A DNA stretch of 23,870 bases. It comes from Schoenoplectus triqueter (Eukaryota > Streptophyta > Magnoliopsida > Poales > Cyperaceae). The stretch is from positions 1 through 23,870 of the forward strand of contig CAXKVV010001808.1 of NCBI GenBank assembly GCA_964058805.1, given 5' to 3'. Under the pieces are notes generated by a model. The model ran no database searches. It was not told the DNA's origin and saw only the letters and a program-made list of their open reading frames with translations. Both the position numbers and the translations under genes were made by a program. Below, in pieces: positions 10,974 to 21,090 of this stretch (position 1 is the first letter of the stretch; every line of letters begins with the position of its first letter).

Positions 10974-13531
10974 ATGTCAAGTTATAACGAACAAGTGCAA
11001 GAAGAAGCCGCGAGATTTTCTGAAGACCTTTTTGGTCCAAGCATACCATCTAACTATGAACAAATAGCACCATCTAATTATCCACAAAATTATATTGATA
11101 GTTCCTCCCAAATGCCATCACCCAATTATCCACAAAATTATCAAAGAAGAGACCAAATGTTAGATTTAAATTATCAACAACCACCCCAAATGAGTGCACC
11201 TTATTATACTTCAACCGATCCGAACGTATTCATTCCACAAGGTGCACTTCAACCAACAGCATCGTATGCATATGGAGGCATTTCTTCTGTATCATCGAGC
11301 CAATTCACTGCCCCTATTTCATCTACTCCTTCGACTGGTCTTCCTGAAATTCAAGAAGCAGATGTCTCTCCTTCGAGAAGTGGCTCAACCCCCCCTCCCC
11401 CCACAACAACCAGCAGAACAACCAGTAAAAAAAAAACTAAAAGAGCTCCTGAATACAATCAGTGGTGGTTGTCCTGGTATAAGGTGACCAAAGACGAGAA
11501 TGACATTTTGAAAACTCTTGATTGTAAGGTATCAAATTGCAAGAATTTTTTTTTTGTATAAACAATCAAGTGGTATGACCAGTTTTAAAAGACATGTTGA
11601 AATGCACCAAAAAAAGGGTGAGGTTCCAAGTGAAAATGCTGGACCGAGACAAATCCAAACCCTTATGCAACCAGATGGTACCAGAACTCACCCAAAATTC
11701 GATGAACCAAGAATGCTTAGTGAAATGGCCCGATATATTACCCATAAAGAACAATCAATAAGTATGGGTGGTTGTATGAGTTTTGCCCGGTTGATCATTC
11801 GGGGGTGCGCTCAACCAATATACAAGAGGATCCATCATAGAAAATTGGTAGACGAAATAAAAATCCAGTTTACCACCATAAAAAATGAACTCCGAGCTAT
11901 ATTTGCATATCAAAATAATAAGGTCTCAATTACATCTGATATATGGACCGCCGGTAAACATGGTCTTGGGTACTCTTGTGTTACCGGGCATTGGATCGAT
12001 AATCAATGGGTATTACAAAAAAGAATATTAAGTTTTAGAGTATTGGATTCTCCACACACCGCAAATGTAATTTTCAACTCCATTATTGAGATTTTACAAG
12101 AATATAATCTGAAGAGGGATATGGATAACAAGGTTTTTTCTATATCTTTCGATATTGCTAGCAACAATATAGCATCCATTGATATTTTTAAACGGCCACT
12201 AAATCCAATTATGAAAGGTGCAATGTTTCATCAAAAGTGTGCTTGCCACATACTTAACCTCATTGTGAAGGCGGGCCTTAAAACAGAAATCGTAAAACTG
12301 TTGATAATTAAATTTAAGGATGCTCTCAACCATATTGTTTCAAACCAAGAAAAAAAACAACGGTTCGCATTGATGTGCGTCAACTATGGATTGAGCAAGT
12401 TGAGAGTTCCTTGGGATATAGATACCCGTTGGAACTCTACCTATAGATTTTTGCACTGATGCCTTCCTTACCATGCTGTTATTGGGGAGTTTTTGAGAAG
12501 CTCCACCCCAGAGGGAATGACATTGGAACCCAGTGTCGAGGAATGAGAGCAACTAGAAAGACTTCGAAAATTTTTAGAAACTTTTTTTAAAGCAACCGTC
12601 AAATTATCCTGCTCGTATTCACCGACTTCATTTGAGTTGCTGAAACATCTCTATAGCATCTCCAAGGTATATCGCGAATTAGAACAAGCCGAAACCCGGG
12701 ATAAATCTCTCACGCCGATCGTAGATGCCATGAAGCAAAATTTTTTTGAAATATTGGGAAGATATACCCCTCCTGGCCATCATCGCAAGCTGCCTCAATC
12801 TGGCATACAAAAAGTATTACACACTCAGAACGGTTCAAGCGTACAAAGATAATCTACATTTATCCAACACCGGGGTGGAGGCATACGTGAATTCGAAGTT
12901 CGATGAGATGTTTAACATATACAACTCAAGAATGGTTGACAACCAAAATCTGTCTTCGTCCCGCCGCGCCCCTAGGTAAAAATATAAATTACATGTATTT
13001 TTAATATTCATTATTTATAATATCTACATTATTTATCTACTAATTATTTTATTTAATAGTTTCACTTTCAGGAGCATTAGCAGTGGTGGATTGTTAGCAG
13101 ATTTTCAATCGGAAAGCACACCGCACACATCCACAAATGAGTTATTGAACTATATGTCGATGCTCAACGAAAATGAAGATGTTGACATCATGACGTGGTG
13201 GAAGAGAAATGTAAGGGGCTATCCAACGCTGGCGATGATGACCCGCGACGTATTTGCTGTACCCGTGTCAACTGTCCCTTCTGAAAGTTGCTTTAGTTCG
13301 GCGAACAGGATTCTCTCCGATAAACGTAGTAAGTTGGGTGCTCATGTTTTCGAGAGACTTGTGTGCTTGAAAGATTGGATTGATGCTGAGGAGCGCAATC
13401 AATATCGAGATCAACCACATTCATCCGAAGTCGAGGCTGAAGAAAGCGGTACTGAGCCGCGGCCGGGTTATAATACGGATTCAGACGGTGCAGAAGAGAG
13501 CGAGCAATGGTACATGAATGCAAACTATTAG
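10974..13531 (+). pseudogene. hAT transposase (BED finger and C-terminal dimerisation type), inactivated
   Basis: The start ATG at 10974 (MSSYNEQVQ) has A at -3. The N-terminus is rich in Asn, Pro, Tyr and Gln, with NYPQNY repeated. A BED-like finger follows, with Cys codons near residues 184 and 189 and an HVEMH pair after the first frameshift. RNase H-type landmarks are ITSDIWTAG (Asp at 11938), FDIASNN (Asp at 12151), CACHILNL (12238) and DTRWNSTY (12421). After a 96-bp intron comes the hAT dimerisation region with DIMTWWKRN and VPSESCFS (Glu at 13283). The stop is TAG at 13529. Lesions: one extra T in a 10-T run (11546-11555), in-frame TGA at 12457 and 12544, and one extra T in a 7-T run (12741-12747). 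Without the two T's and the intron the frame is exactly 820 codons, which supports this reading. It resembles the RICESLEEPER/ZBED branch of plant hAT proteins. Confidence 0.9.
12976..13071 (+). other. Intron of the transposase gene, 96 bp
   Basis: The donor is CCTAG|GTAAAA and the acceptor is TTCACTTTCAG|GAGC. Removing it joins AG with G to give an Arg codon and keeps the frame from the ASCLNLAYKK region into the dimerisation region. The intron is very AT-rich, like other plant introns. Confidence 0.85.
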
Positions 13532-14070
13532 ATATGTAAAAGGCAGTGTCGGTATTAATCTCTAACCTCCTTTAATTTTTATGGCTATTTTTTTAAATTA
13601 TAAATTTCTAAACATTTCAATTAATTTTTAAATTATTCATTTTAAAGAAAACTACTAATAAAAAAAAGTTAGAACTCCGCCTATGTTATTTTACATAGCC
13701 GGTCCCAAGCCCGGAATAAAGGAGGAGGGTAATTTTTATTTTTTAATCTATTTTTTAAAATAATTCAAAATTATTTTTAAAGTAATTGATTTTCTAAATT
13801 TTTATTTTTATTTTACTTTTTAAATTAATTGATTTAAAATATTTTTATTTATATTTTAAATGTTCATTTTAAATTATTTGAGTTTTAAATGTTCATTTTA
13901 AATTTTTTTATCTATTTTTTGATTTAATCTATTGTTTTAAAATAATTGAAAAAATGAACGTTTATATTTGTACTTAGCCGAAATGATATTATTCAGATTT
14001 TACGACATTCCAAAATAAAAAAATATATTTATAAAATAAAAACAACAAAAAAATAAAAAATAAAAAAATC
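13532..14070 (+). other. 3' part of the hAT element, AT-rich
   Basis: This lies between the transposase stop and the right subterminal cluster and has no gene. A GC-richer island at about 13676-13730, with ACATAGCCGGTCCCAAGCCC followed by GGAATAAAGGAGGAGGG, stands out from the AT-rich background. It resembles a segment I recall as widespread in plant repeats. Confidence 0.5.
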
Positions 14071-14265
14071 GTACCCGTATCCGTACCCTTCTACCTGTGC
14101 CCGCGTACCCCCGTACCCGCCGTACCCGCGACGGGCACGGGTATGAGATGGGTAGGGTACAGTTTTGAAAAAAAAACCCGTCTACCCGTGCCCGCCGTAT
14201 CCGTCTACCCGCCGTACCCGCGCGCCCGCCGCGGGTGTACCCGGCCCGTGCCCGCGGTACCCGCC
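14071..14265. repeat. Right subterminal TACCCG cluster
   Basis: More than ten TACCCG or TGCCCG motifs, mostly in the same orientation as the left cluster, fill the DNA just inside the right terminal repeat. A minus-strand open frame here is only the shadow of this repeat. Confidence 0.75.
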
Positions 14266-14544
14266 GGCAATCCACTAGTCAGTCCACACCACGAGATGCA
14301 CGGACCTTATCAATGATGGTAATATGAACACTTCACGAACTAATTAAAATTGACACGTGTCCTACTTTTGTTTCAGATTTCTCATCTGGCAAACCATTCC
14401 ATCCCCACTTCTGTAGAGGCGGCCAAGGCAGAGAACATATAGAAGGCAGCCACTCGTCCGGAATAACGCTGAATATATATATTTTCTATGAATATAGATC
14501 GGACGCTCAGAAGTCAAGTCAGAATTACATAAGATTATATCTCA

Positions 14545-15439
14545 TCGAGAATTGAAAAAATCCATCCGGTCCAATTTGTTCCGTATCAGATTGTGACCGT
14601 GGACCGGACTGGACCGTGGACTGTCTCGTACTTTGCCTTGGTCCGGTCCAACGGTGGACCGGTTCTCCTTACATCCGAAAATAGACCGTACTGACCCGTT
14701 CCGTGCAGACTCATGGACCGGAGCGTGGACCGGACCGTCCGCCCCCTCCCTCTCTTCTCAATCTATCAAATTTTCATTTAATCTCAAATTTAATTTTTCT
14801 TATTCCAAAAAATAAGAAAAATAGTTTAGAATTATTAATTTATTGTTAGTCCGTTAAAAAAATTAACTATCAAATAAGGTAGAAGACTAGAAAGATAATA
14901 TTCGGTATTCACCTATGCTCTACTAACAAAAAAAAGTTATAACTCTATCTATTCACCTATGCTCTACTTAAAATATTATTCATATTTTATTTTGCAATTT
15001 TTTTATAATTTTTTATATTATTTGATTTTTAAATTATTAAAAAATACATAATTAATTTGATAAAATTATTATTTAAAAATTAATAAATTTGTTTTTCAAC
15101 TTTTATTATTTTTTTCTAATTTTCTGAAATTTTATTTTTTTTGTATTTTTTTTCATTTTTAGTACTATTAGTTTTTTAAATAATTAAAAATAATAATTTG
15201 AATTAGTTAAAAAATATTATTAAAAAAATATGATAAATTATTATTTTTCTCAATTCATAAAAAAAAATTCGGATTGGACCGGACCGTGGACCGTCTCGCC
15301 CCGTCTTGTAGGGGTCTAGCCCCTAAGGGCAAACGGTGGGACATATTCGGTTTTTTCGAATTCGGATCACGTAGGGCCGACCCGTATAGACCGTTAACCG
15401 TTCAAATTTGAACCGGACCGAAGCGTCTTCAAACCACTA
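14545..15439. mobile_element. Non-autonomous hAT element, 895 bp, with GGACCG subterminal motifs
   Basis: A perfect 8-bp duplication, ATATCTCA, lies at 14537-14544 and 15440-15447. The right end in reverse complement is TAGTGGTTTGAAGACGC. The left end is TCGAGAATTGAAAAAAT, which matches only partly. Many GGACCG/CGGTCC motifs fill both ends (14558-14740 and 15272-15420) around an AT-rich core. There is no coding region. The right end resembles the TAGTGGATTG end of the neighbouring large element. Confidence 0.88.
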
Positions 15440-15450
15440 ATATCTCATTG

Positions 15451-15499
15451 CAGAGTCCAGAGTCCAGAGTCCAGAGTCGAGAGTCCAGAGTCCAGAGTC
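15451..15499. repeat. Seven tandem copies of the heptamer CAGAGTC
   Basis: Seven consecutive 7-bp units run without gaps. The fifth is GAGAGTC, and the rest are identical. The tract begins three bases after the right target duplication of the 895-bp hAT element. Confidence 0.9.
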
Positions 15500-15689
15500 C
15501 AGACCGACTTGACATGGATTTCATCCGTGTACAACTGGAGAGGAAAAAGCCGGAAAAGACATCTTAACTTCTCATCAACTGGGCCTTTATCCTATCCGGT
15601 GATTCGTCACATACAATATTTGTAGAAAGAAACAAAATTTGTTGAGGAGCACGCGAATCTCTGCCGCTCATCAAATAACACGTCATCGT

Positions 15690-15933
15690 GTCAGCCGAAG
15701 AGCCGAAGGATAGAGAGAAGCACATCTATTTATCCATCCGATATCTCTCCCTCTCTCCATCTCCTTACAAATAATTGCTCTTCGACTGGCATCGACGCCC
15801 CACCCGTCTCCATTAGACCCTTCCGACCGAAGCTTTCTTTTCCTGACCTCAAAAGCGAGGCACTCTAAAGAGAGCAAACCTACGCGGAGAACAATTCAAG
15901 GACAGCATCAAGTGCCGGTGATCAAGATTCAAG
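15690..15933 (+). other. Putative non-coding first exon, ATG-free
   Basis: Base composition turns mixed and pyrimidine-rich here (CT tracts at 15745-15770), as in plant 5' leaders. The stretch contains no ATG on the plus strand and ends in CAAG|GTACGC, a good splice donor. The next plus-strand gene is the RING ligase, whose coding exon is preceded by an acceptor at 21323 (TTTGCAG). The joined leader would have no ATG before 21422. The assignment to that gene is an inference from these features. Upstream limits are uncertain. Confidence 0.45.
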
Positions 15934-16869
15934 GTACGCATCTATCGATTTCTCTCTCTTTTACTAATTCGTTTCAATCTCGTAATCATCACTTCTTGTA
16001 TTTTTATTAATTTTAATTGTTCGAAGAATCGTGCGTGAGGTGAGTCTAAGAGATGGCGAAGTTTTTCTCGCCCTTTGAAATTTGAGTTGAATCAGTCAAA
16101 ATTTTATCCCTTCCCCTCAATAATTCAAGCATAATTCCTCTGTTCCTATTATAGAAACTTCAATAATATGCGAGGCGTTAGTGCTCATTAATTCATTCCA
16201 TGGATGCCATTAGTACGCTTCTATTATTGTCAACTTTGAATCTAGAAAGAGTATTTATTAAAACAGGGATCGCTTTGGGAAATATCCATTCCGAGCGTTA
16301 TATGAATTTTCTTTCTTCGGAGATGAACTTTTCAATTTGGGGGAATATTTTTCTTAATCTCATTTTTTTGTTGCTTAAACAGTTGACTAAATATAGTGCT
16401 TGATCTTATCTCAACTAAATACTAATACACGCATGACAAATTGTAATACCGTGATTTGTTCGGATCGGTTGGCGTGCCGACGGTGCCGTCCATCAAAGGG
16501 GAGCTGCGTTAGATATTGGAGATTTGTCCTGTCCGGCTTGTCCCCCGTTATCTTATAATTTATTCTCCTCAAGTTTGGTATAATTTCATCTCTTTATGGA
16601 GAATTAGCCACTTTCCCTTACAATTAAAAAATTAGTTCTCTAGAAACCCATTTTGAATAAATTTACTAGTTACTGCCCTCATGTTATAACTGACGAATTT
16701 TATTTACATAATATGCGAGGCGTAATTAATTACACAAAACAACTTTTTTTTTTCTTTACCGAAAATACGGGTGCGTCGGTGTGAGGGTGGGTCACCCCAA
16801 AGTCCGCTATTAATTGATCTTTATTAATAGCTGAGGCTTTGAGGGTACAACCGCATAAAAGTAGGGAGC
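15934..16869 (+). other. Possible leader intron, first part; no gene recognised
   Basis: The DNA is AT-rich with a mixed-composition patch at 16450-16550. A 67-codon plus-strand frame at 16200-16403 has no recognisable motif. An inverted pair, CTATTAAT...TTAATAG, lies at 16806-16830. Confidence 0.35.
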
Positions 16870-17309
16870 CTAATCGGGTTAAGTTCGTATTCAACTCATT
16901 AGTTTAACAAGCTGAATTGAGTTGGCTCGTTAATTACTTTTGAGAAAAGTTATGACTTGAGATTGACTCGTTAACTTAACGAGCTAACCGAGCTGACTCG
17001 TTAAGGCCCGTTAAGACTTATTTAATATTTAATAATATTTTTTTATGATATTTTATATCAAAATTTACATAAAAATTAATAAATAACTCATGATAATATA
17101 TTTCATACAAATTTGATATAATAATTTAAGTACATATCATATTATACTAAGAATTTATAATAAAAATAATAAATATTAATAATTTACTGAGCCAAACGAG
17201 TCTAACGAGCAGAGCCGGCCAAAGCTCAAACTCGACTCATTAACTTAAAGAGCCGATTTGTTAACGGCTCGATCCACGGGCCACAAACTTTTTTGTCAGC
17301 CCTACACAA
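16870..17309. mobile_element. Non-autonomous hAT-like element, left end unclear
   Basis: The right end in reverse complement is TAGGGCTGACAAAAAAG, a typical hAT terminus. GAGCC, GGCTC and TAACGAG motifs cluster at both sides of an AT-rich core, as subterminal repeats do. I found no matching 8-bp duplication on the left, so the left limit is approximate or the end is lost. Confidence 0.55.
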
Positions 17310-17937
17310 TTTTTTTGCCAGCTCAAAAGAAACAAATATTGTTGGTAAAAAAATAATAAATGTACTCTTTAAATCTACTTTAATCTAATAAGCAGAAGTT
17401 TACCTTGATAGTGGATACTCATATTGTGATATCTCAGCTATCTTTTTTTCACTTTTGTATATAATAAGGATTTTTTATTAATCTTGATATTTATTGTTTT
17501 TTAAATGTCTTCTGTGAGATAATTATGTCTCTGTATGTGTCACTGTCTGCTCTAAACCTACAATTTGAAATCCCAAATGCCGGTCACGCATAAAATGTAC
17601 TTAGGACTTGGTAAGTTTCATTAATTTGGAATATTAACCGGAGAGGCGATTTCAAATTTCACAAAATATATTTTAAAAGGAATTAATGTTGGAGTTAACA
17701 GAAAACCTTGTTTAGGGAAAAAAATTAACTATAAACCTAACTCAGACATAATTATTCTCACTTTGGCTCCGTAATGTTCTCCTGGACATCTATTTGTTTC
17801 TTCATAAATATGTAATTAATGACGAATCCATCATTTCGATTCACATTATTCCAAGTTTTTTTTTTATTTTACTAATCAATATCATATTAGTTATTTTTTT
17901 TTAATTCCGTCATTTACAATTTCTAATCTAAGATATC
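17310..17937. other. AT-rich DNA, no gene recognised
   Basis: I see no coding region, repeat structure or RNA gene here. It lies inside the possible leader intron. Confidence 0.45.
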
Positions 17938-17945
17938 GTTGGCCG

Positions 17946-18345
17946 CAGGGGCGGATGCAAGATTTTGGTCAGGGGGCAATTATCGGATTATAATAGCTTA
18001 TAGGGTTCAAATCCCTAATCGGATACTAAATATAATAGTAATAATTTAATATATATTCTTACCTAATAAAAAATAAAAAAATATATATATATTAAAACTA
18101 ACAACAAAATAAAACTCAAAGTAATAGATAATCAAGTTGATGAATAAAATTTTCTTCTACGAAACATTATATTTTGACATATTTGCATAATTATTTCATT
18201 ATGAAAGATATTAAATATTTTTTTCTCAATAAAAAAAAATCAGACAATTTAGAGAGGCAGATTACCGAAAACACTATCTAAAAATACTATTTTTCAAAAT
18301 CTAAGAAGGGTTTGCTGCCCCTGGCCTTACCTGGATACGTCCCTG
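17946..18345. mobile_element. hAT-type MITE, 400 bp, complete
   Basis: The left end is CAGGGGCGGATGCAAG. The right end in reverse complement is CAGGGACGTATCCAGG, so 12 of 16 bases match. A perfect 8-bp duplication, GTTGGCCG, lies at 17938-17945 and 18346-18353. This end sequence is close to the CAGGGGCGGATCCAGG type that is very common among plant hAT MITEs. The core is AT-rich and non-coding. Confidence 0.93.
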
Positions 18346-19779
18346 GTTGGCCGAATCGTTCTCTATTCCATTTAGTACAGAAAGAACTTCTTTCGATGAG
18401 CAAAAGAGTTATCTTCCTAAGCAAGAAAGAAATTAAAACGCATATCGTGGATAATTCACTAATTATTTTTAAAATTTTCTTTCAAACAAATAATACTATA
18501 ATTTCATTCACCATGATGTGGATGGGAGACCATGGGTGTTCAGAATATTAACTTAATTTCATTTCATTTTGTCAAATATTGTCTAGTTTTTCTGTAGATT
18601 TCTGTGTTATATATTGATAGTCTTTTTTTTTTTCAGAATAACTTGCACGCATGATCCTTACAATATTATTGTTTTATCATTTAGATTTATAAATATTCAC
18701 ATTATTCAACTTGTTTTTTAAGTTTTTAGTCAGTAGTCAGTACCAAATTGGTGTTTAAGTTTTGTTTATAATATGGATGAAAATCCTGATGACCAGGCAA
18801 AACAAAATGGTGATACAAGCCATCTTGTGATGTGAATGCGGAACTGAGTAAAATAATATTTTAAAATTTTAAGAATATCTAAATGAAATGACTAAAACTT
18901 CAATAGCGGATGTGGGATTCCATCAGTCATTTTTAACGAATATTATAAGCAGGACCAATTTGGCACGAACATACGAGTTAAAAATTTGAAGGATTAAATT
19001 GATAATAACTTCAATATTATTAATAACCAAGATGTTATTTTTATTATCAATAACATTTTAAAAATAACTTCAATAATACTTTAAAAAACATTTTGCAAAA
19101 AAAATTATTATCATTTGGTCAAATTTCATTTCACACGTCCCGGTGTGCTATCATATGAATATAATATTCGGCTTTTCTCAAGGATGTTACTTTTTTTTTC
19201 CGATAATAGTATTGGAACTATATGAAGCTAAGGCTCTTTCTATTTTTGAACTTTACTATTATTTCTTTTAAAATGTAATTGTTTAAATAATTTTAGACAA
19301 CTCCGAAAATTTTGGACATACAAATGATAAATGGCTATTACTGGAAAATATTATATTTTGACAATATTAAAAGATAAAGATGAATCTGAATTTTAATATT
19401 ACACATTTAATCTATATTATTTATACATCACGTTTTATAGAAAAATCTGATGAGTTTTTTTTTGTTTTGCATAATTCTCCATCCATCAGTAATTTTAAAT
19501 TTTAACAACCAGAAATTATCTATAATATATTACCATTTATCAAACAATATCTAAACTGTATGAATTTTGATTGCTAGACAAGATAGGTTCAGTGCGTACT
19601 TCTATTTTTACTTTCTAATTGTTTACTTTATTTGATTTTTAGATCCATTTATAGGAGCGTCAAATACAATAATTGCATAATAACTTAGATAATAATAATA
19701 ACAAATTATTATTGTCATTATGGATTAAATTATAAGTTATTTTTTACAGTCAAAATTATCACACTAATGTAGTATCATA

Positions 19780-19780
<1 letters not shown>

Positions 19781-19810
<30 letters not shown>

Positions 19811-19811
19811 T
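19781..19811. repeat. (TTA)n microsatellite
   Basis: About ten uninterrupted TTA units. Confidence 0.9.
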
Positions 19812-19987
19812 AAGAAGTGGACATTGTAAGTGCGACAACTTTTGTTTGGTTACCGATAGTTTAATAAATAGGTGCTAAATTATTCGATCACATCTCGGAA
19901 GTTGCAGGCTTCAGCCCCCGCCCCCCGACTCTGGCTCTTCATAGGCTTTTCGTTGGGTTTATATCGAGAATGTCAAGAAACGATATC

Positions 19988-20011
19988 ATATATATATATA
20001 TATATATATAT
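19988..20011. repeat. (AT)n microsatellite
   Basis: Twelve uninterrupted AT units. Confidence 0.9.
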
Positions 20012-20328
20012 GGTCCTTTCATGACTGAGCTTGGGGCCTGTCTGCCTCTCTTCTCAGGCTCTCAGCCAATGGATGCTGAATTGCCGATAATTTATCTTAT
20101 TGTTTGCTTAGTCATCTCTTTAGTTTATTCTTATCCTCATTATCCAGTCATCCCTCGGTCTTTCGGAGCCTGCTAGAAACTTTTTTTAATTGTACAGTCG
20201 CACATGGGATTGGTCTATTTTATAGTAAAGAGACTTGGTTGTCGCTTAAAAGCAATTTCAACGAAATCGTGCTTTTCCTTTATTAGAATTTTCTTAATGC
20301 ATCTCTCTTTCTATAAATCAGGTAATAT

Positions 20329-20751
20329 TAAGGGTGTGTCAATTGGTCAGATTGGGTCATATTATTTTATTATTTTTTTGATTCGATCCAAATCTGACCT
20401 GATTAAATTCAGGTCAAATTTTTTTTTATCTATATTCGATTCGATCGGATCACGAGTCGACCCGATCCGATCTATATAAAATAATTAAATATTTAGTAAT
20501 TATTTTGTATAATTTTAAGTAATTAAATATTAATTAATTTATAATTATCTTAATATAGAATTAGTGTATATTTAAGATTTAATTAGTGCTAAATCATAAA
20601 ATTATTTTAAAAATATATTATTAATCAGGTCAGGTTGATCCGAATCCGAACTGATCCGATTCAGGTCAAAAAATTAAACCCATATCAGACCCATTTATTT
20701 TCGGGTCGGATCGGGTTAACCAGTCAGATCAGATCGATAATGGACACCCTA
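20329..20751. mobile_element. Non-autonomous hAT element, 423 bp, both ends present
   Basis: The left end is TAAGGGTGTGTCAATTGG. The right end in reverse complement is TAGGGTGTCCATTATCG, which aligns with a 2-base gap. The 8-bp flanks GGTAATAT (20321-20328) and GGCAATAT (20752-20759) agree in 7 of 8 bases, so the insertion is old. GATCCGA and CAGGTC motifs fill both ends. It is the same family, in the opposite orientation, as the truncated copy at 5717-6053. Confidence 0.85.
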
Positions 20752-20759
20752 GGCAATAT

Positions 20760-21079
20760 CCACTGATTTCCAATTTTTAATGTAGTTTTATAAATTAACA
20801 AATTTACTTATTTAGAAATGATCCTTAATTGGGCACCGAGTTTTATTAAAAAAAGATTTGAGTCAAAAAGAAAAGACGAAAAATTAATCATGTGAAAAAT
20901 TAATCAATGTTACTAATATGATTGTGATCCACAACATTGGAAACCGAAAAGAATAAAAGGGCACAGCACCCGATGTGGCCGCGTCCTGTGGGCTCAGTAC
21001 GCAAGTTATTTTGATGGTATTATCTGACTTGTGTAGTGGGTCACTCAGAAACCTGTAGCCTGTACCTGATTTCACTCCG
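20760..21079 (+). promoter_or_regulatory. Upstream region of the RING ligase gene
   Basis: Base composition becomes mixed from 20940, as expected near a plant gene. I see no element or gene in it. It is either a proximal promoter or the last part of a leader intron. Confidence 0.35.
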
Positions 21080-21090
21080 TATAAAATATA
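21080..21090 (+). promoter_or_regulatory. TATA-like box upstream of the RING ligase
   Basis: TATAAAATATA is followed by CT-rich DNA at about the spacing expected for a start site near 21112. If used, the leader would carry at least two tiny upstream frames (ATGACATGA at 21217 and a five-codon frame at 21222) and the ATG at 21284. This competes with the model of a distant first exon at 15690-15933. Both promoters could be used. Confidence 0.45.

Larger units (their letters stand above)
8838..14277 (+). mobile_element. hAT transposon with its own (broken) transposase, 5,440 bp
   Basis: The left end is TAGTGCTATGC. The right end in reverse complement is TAGTGGATTGC, giving 8 of 11 matches. A perfect 8-bp target duplication, GTCAGTCC, lies at 8830-8837 and 14278-14285. 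Order inside: left TACCCG cluster, TATA box, 104-bp tandem array, transposase gene in the plus direction, AT-rich tail, right TACCCG cluster. The intact ends and duplication show it inserted as a unit. The transposase lesions mean this copy is not autonomous now, though its ends may still be moved by a related transposase. Confidence 0.93.
18354..20320. other. AT-rich DNA, no gene recognised
   Basis: I see no coding region that I trust. Plus-strand frames of 79, 68 and 60 codons (18312, 19970, 20104) show no motif, and the first overlaps a MITE end. Two microsatellites lie within and are listed separately. A C-rich patch occurs near 19914-19927. Confidence 0.45.

Noticed and set aside
11566..12552. 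Minus-strand frames of 62 and 70 codons
   Set aside because: They are antisense shadows of the transposase, whose family motifs lie on the plus strand.
14000..14275. A 91-codon minus-strand frame with many Arg and Gly
   Set aside because: It is produced by the TACCCG repeat cluster at the right end of the hAT element.
8163..15447. A CRISPR-like array of regularly spaced repeats (104-bp array)
   Set aside because: The units are contiguous tandem copies without unique spacers, in a plant nuclear transposon.
18003..18018. GGTTCAAATCC, like an RNA polymerase III B box, hinting at a tRNA-derived SINE
   Set aside because: It lies inside a clearly bounded hAT MITE and no A box or tRNA fold precedes it.
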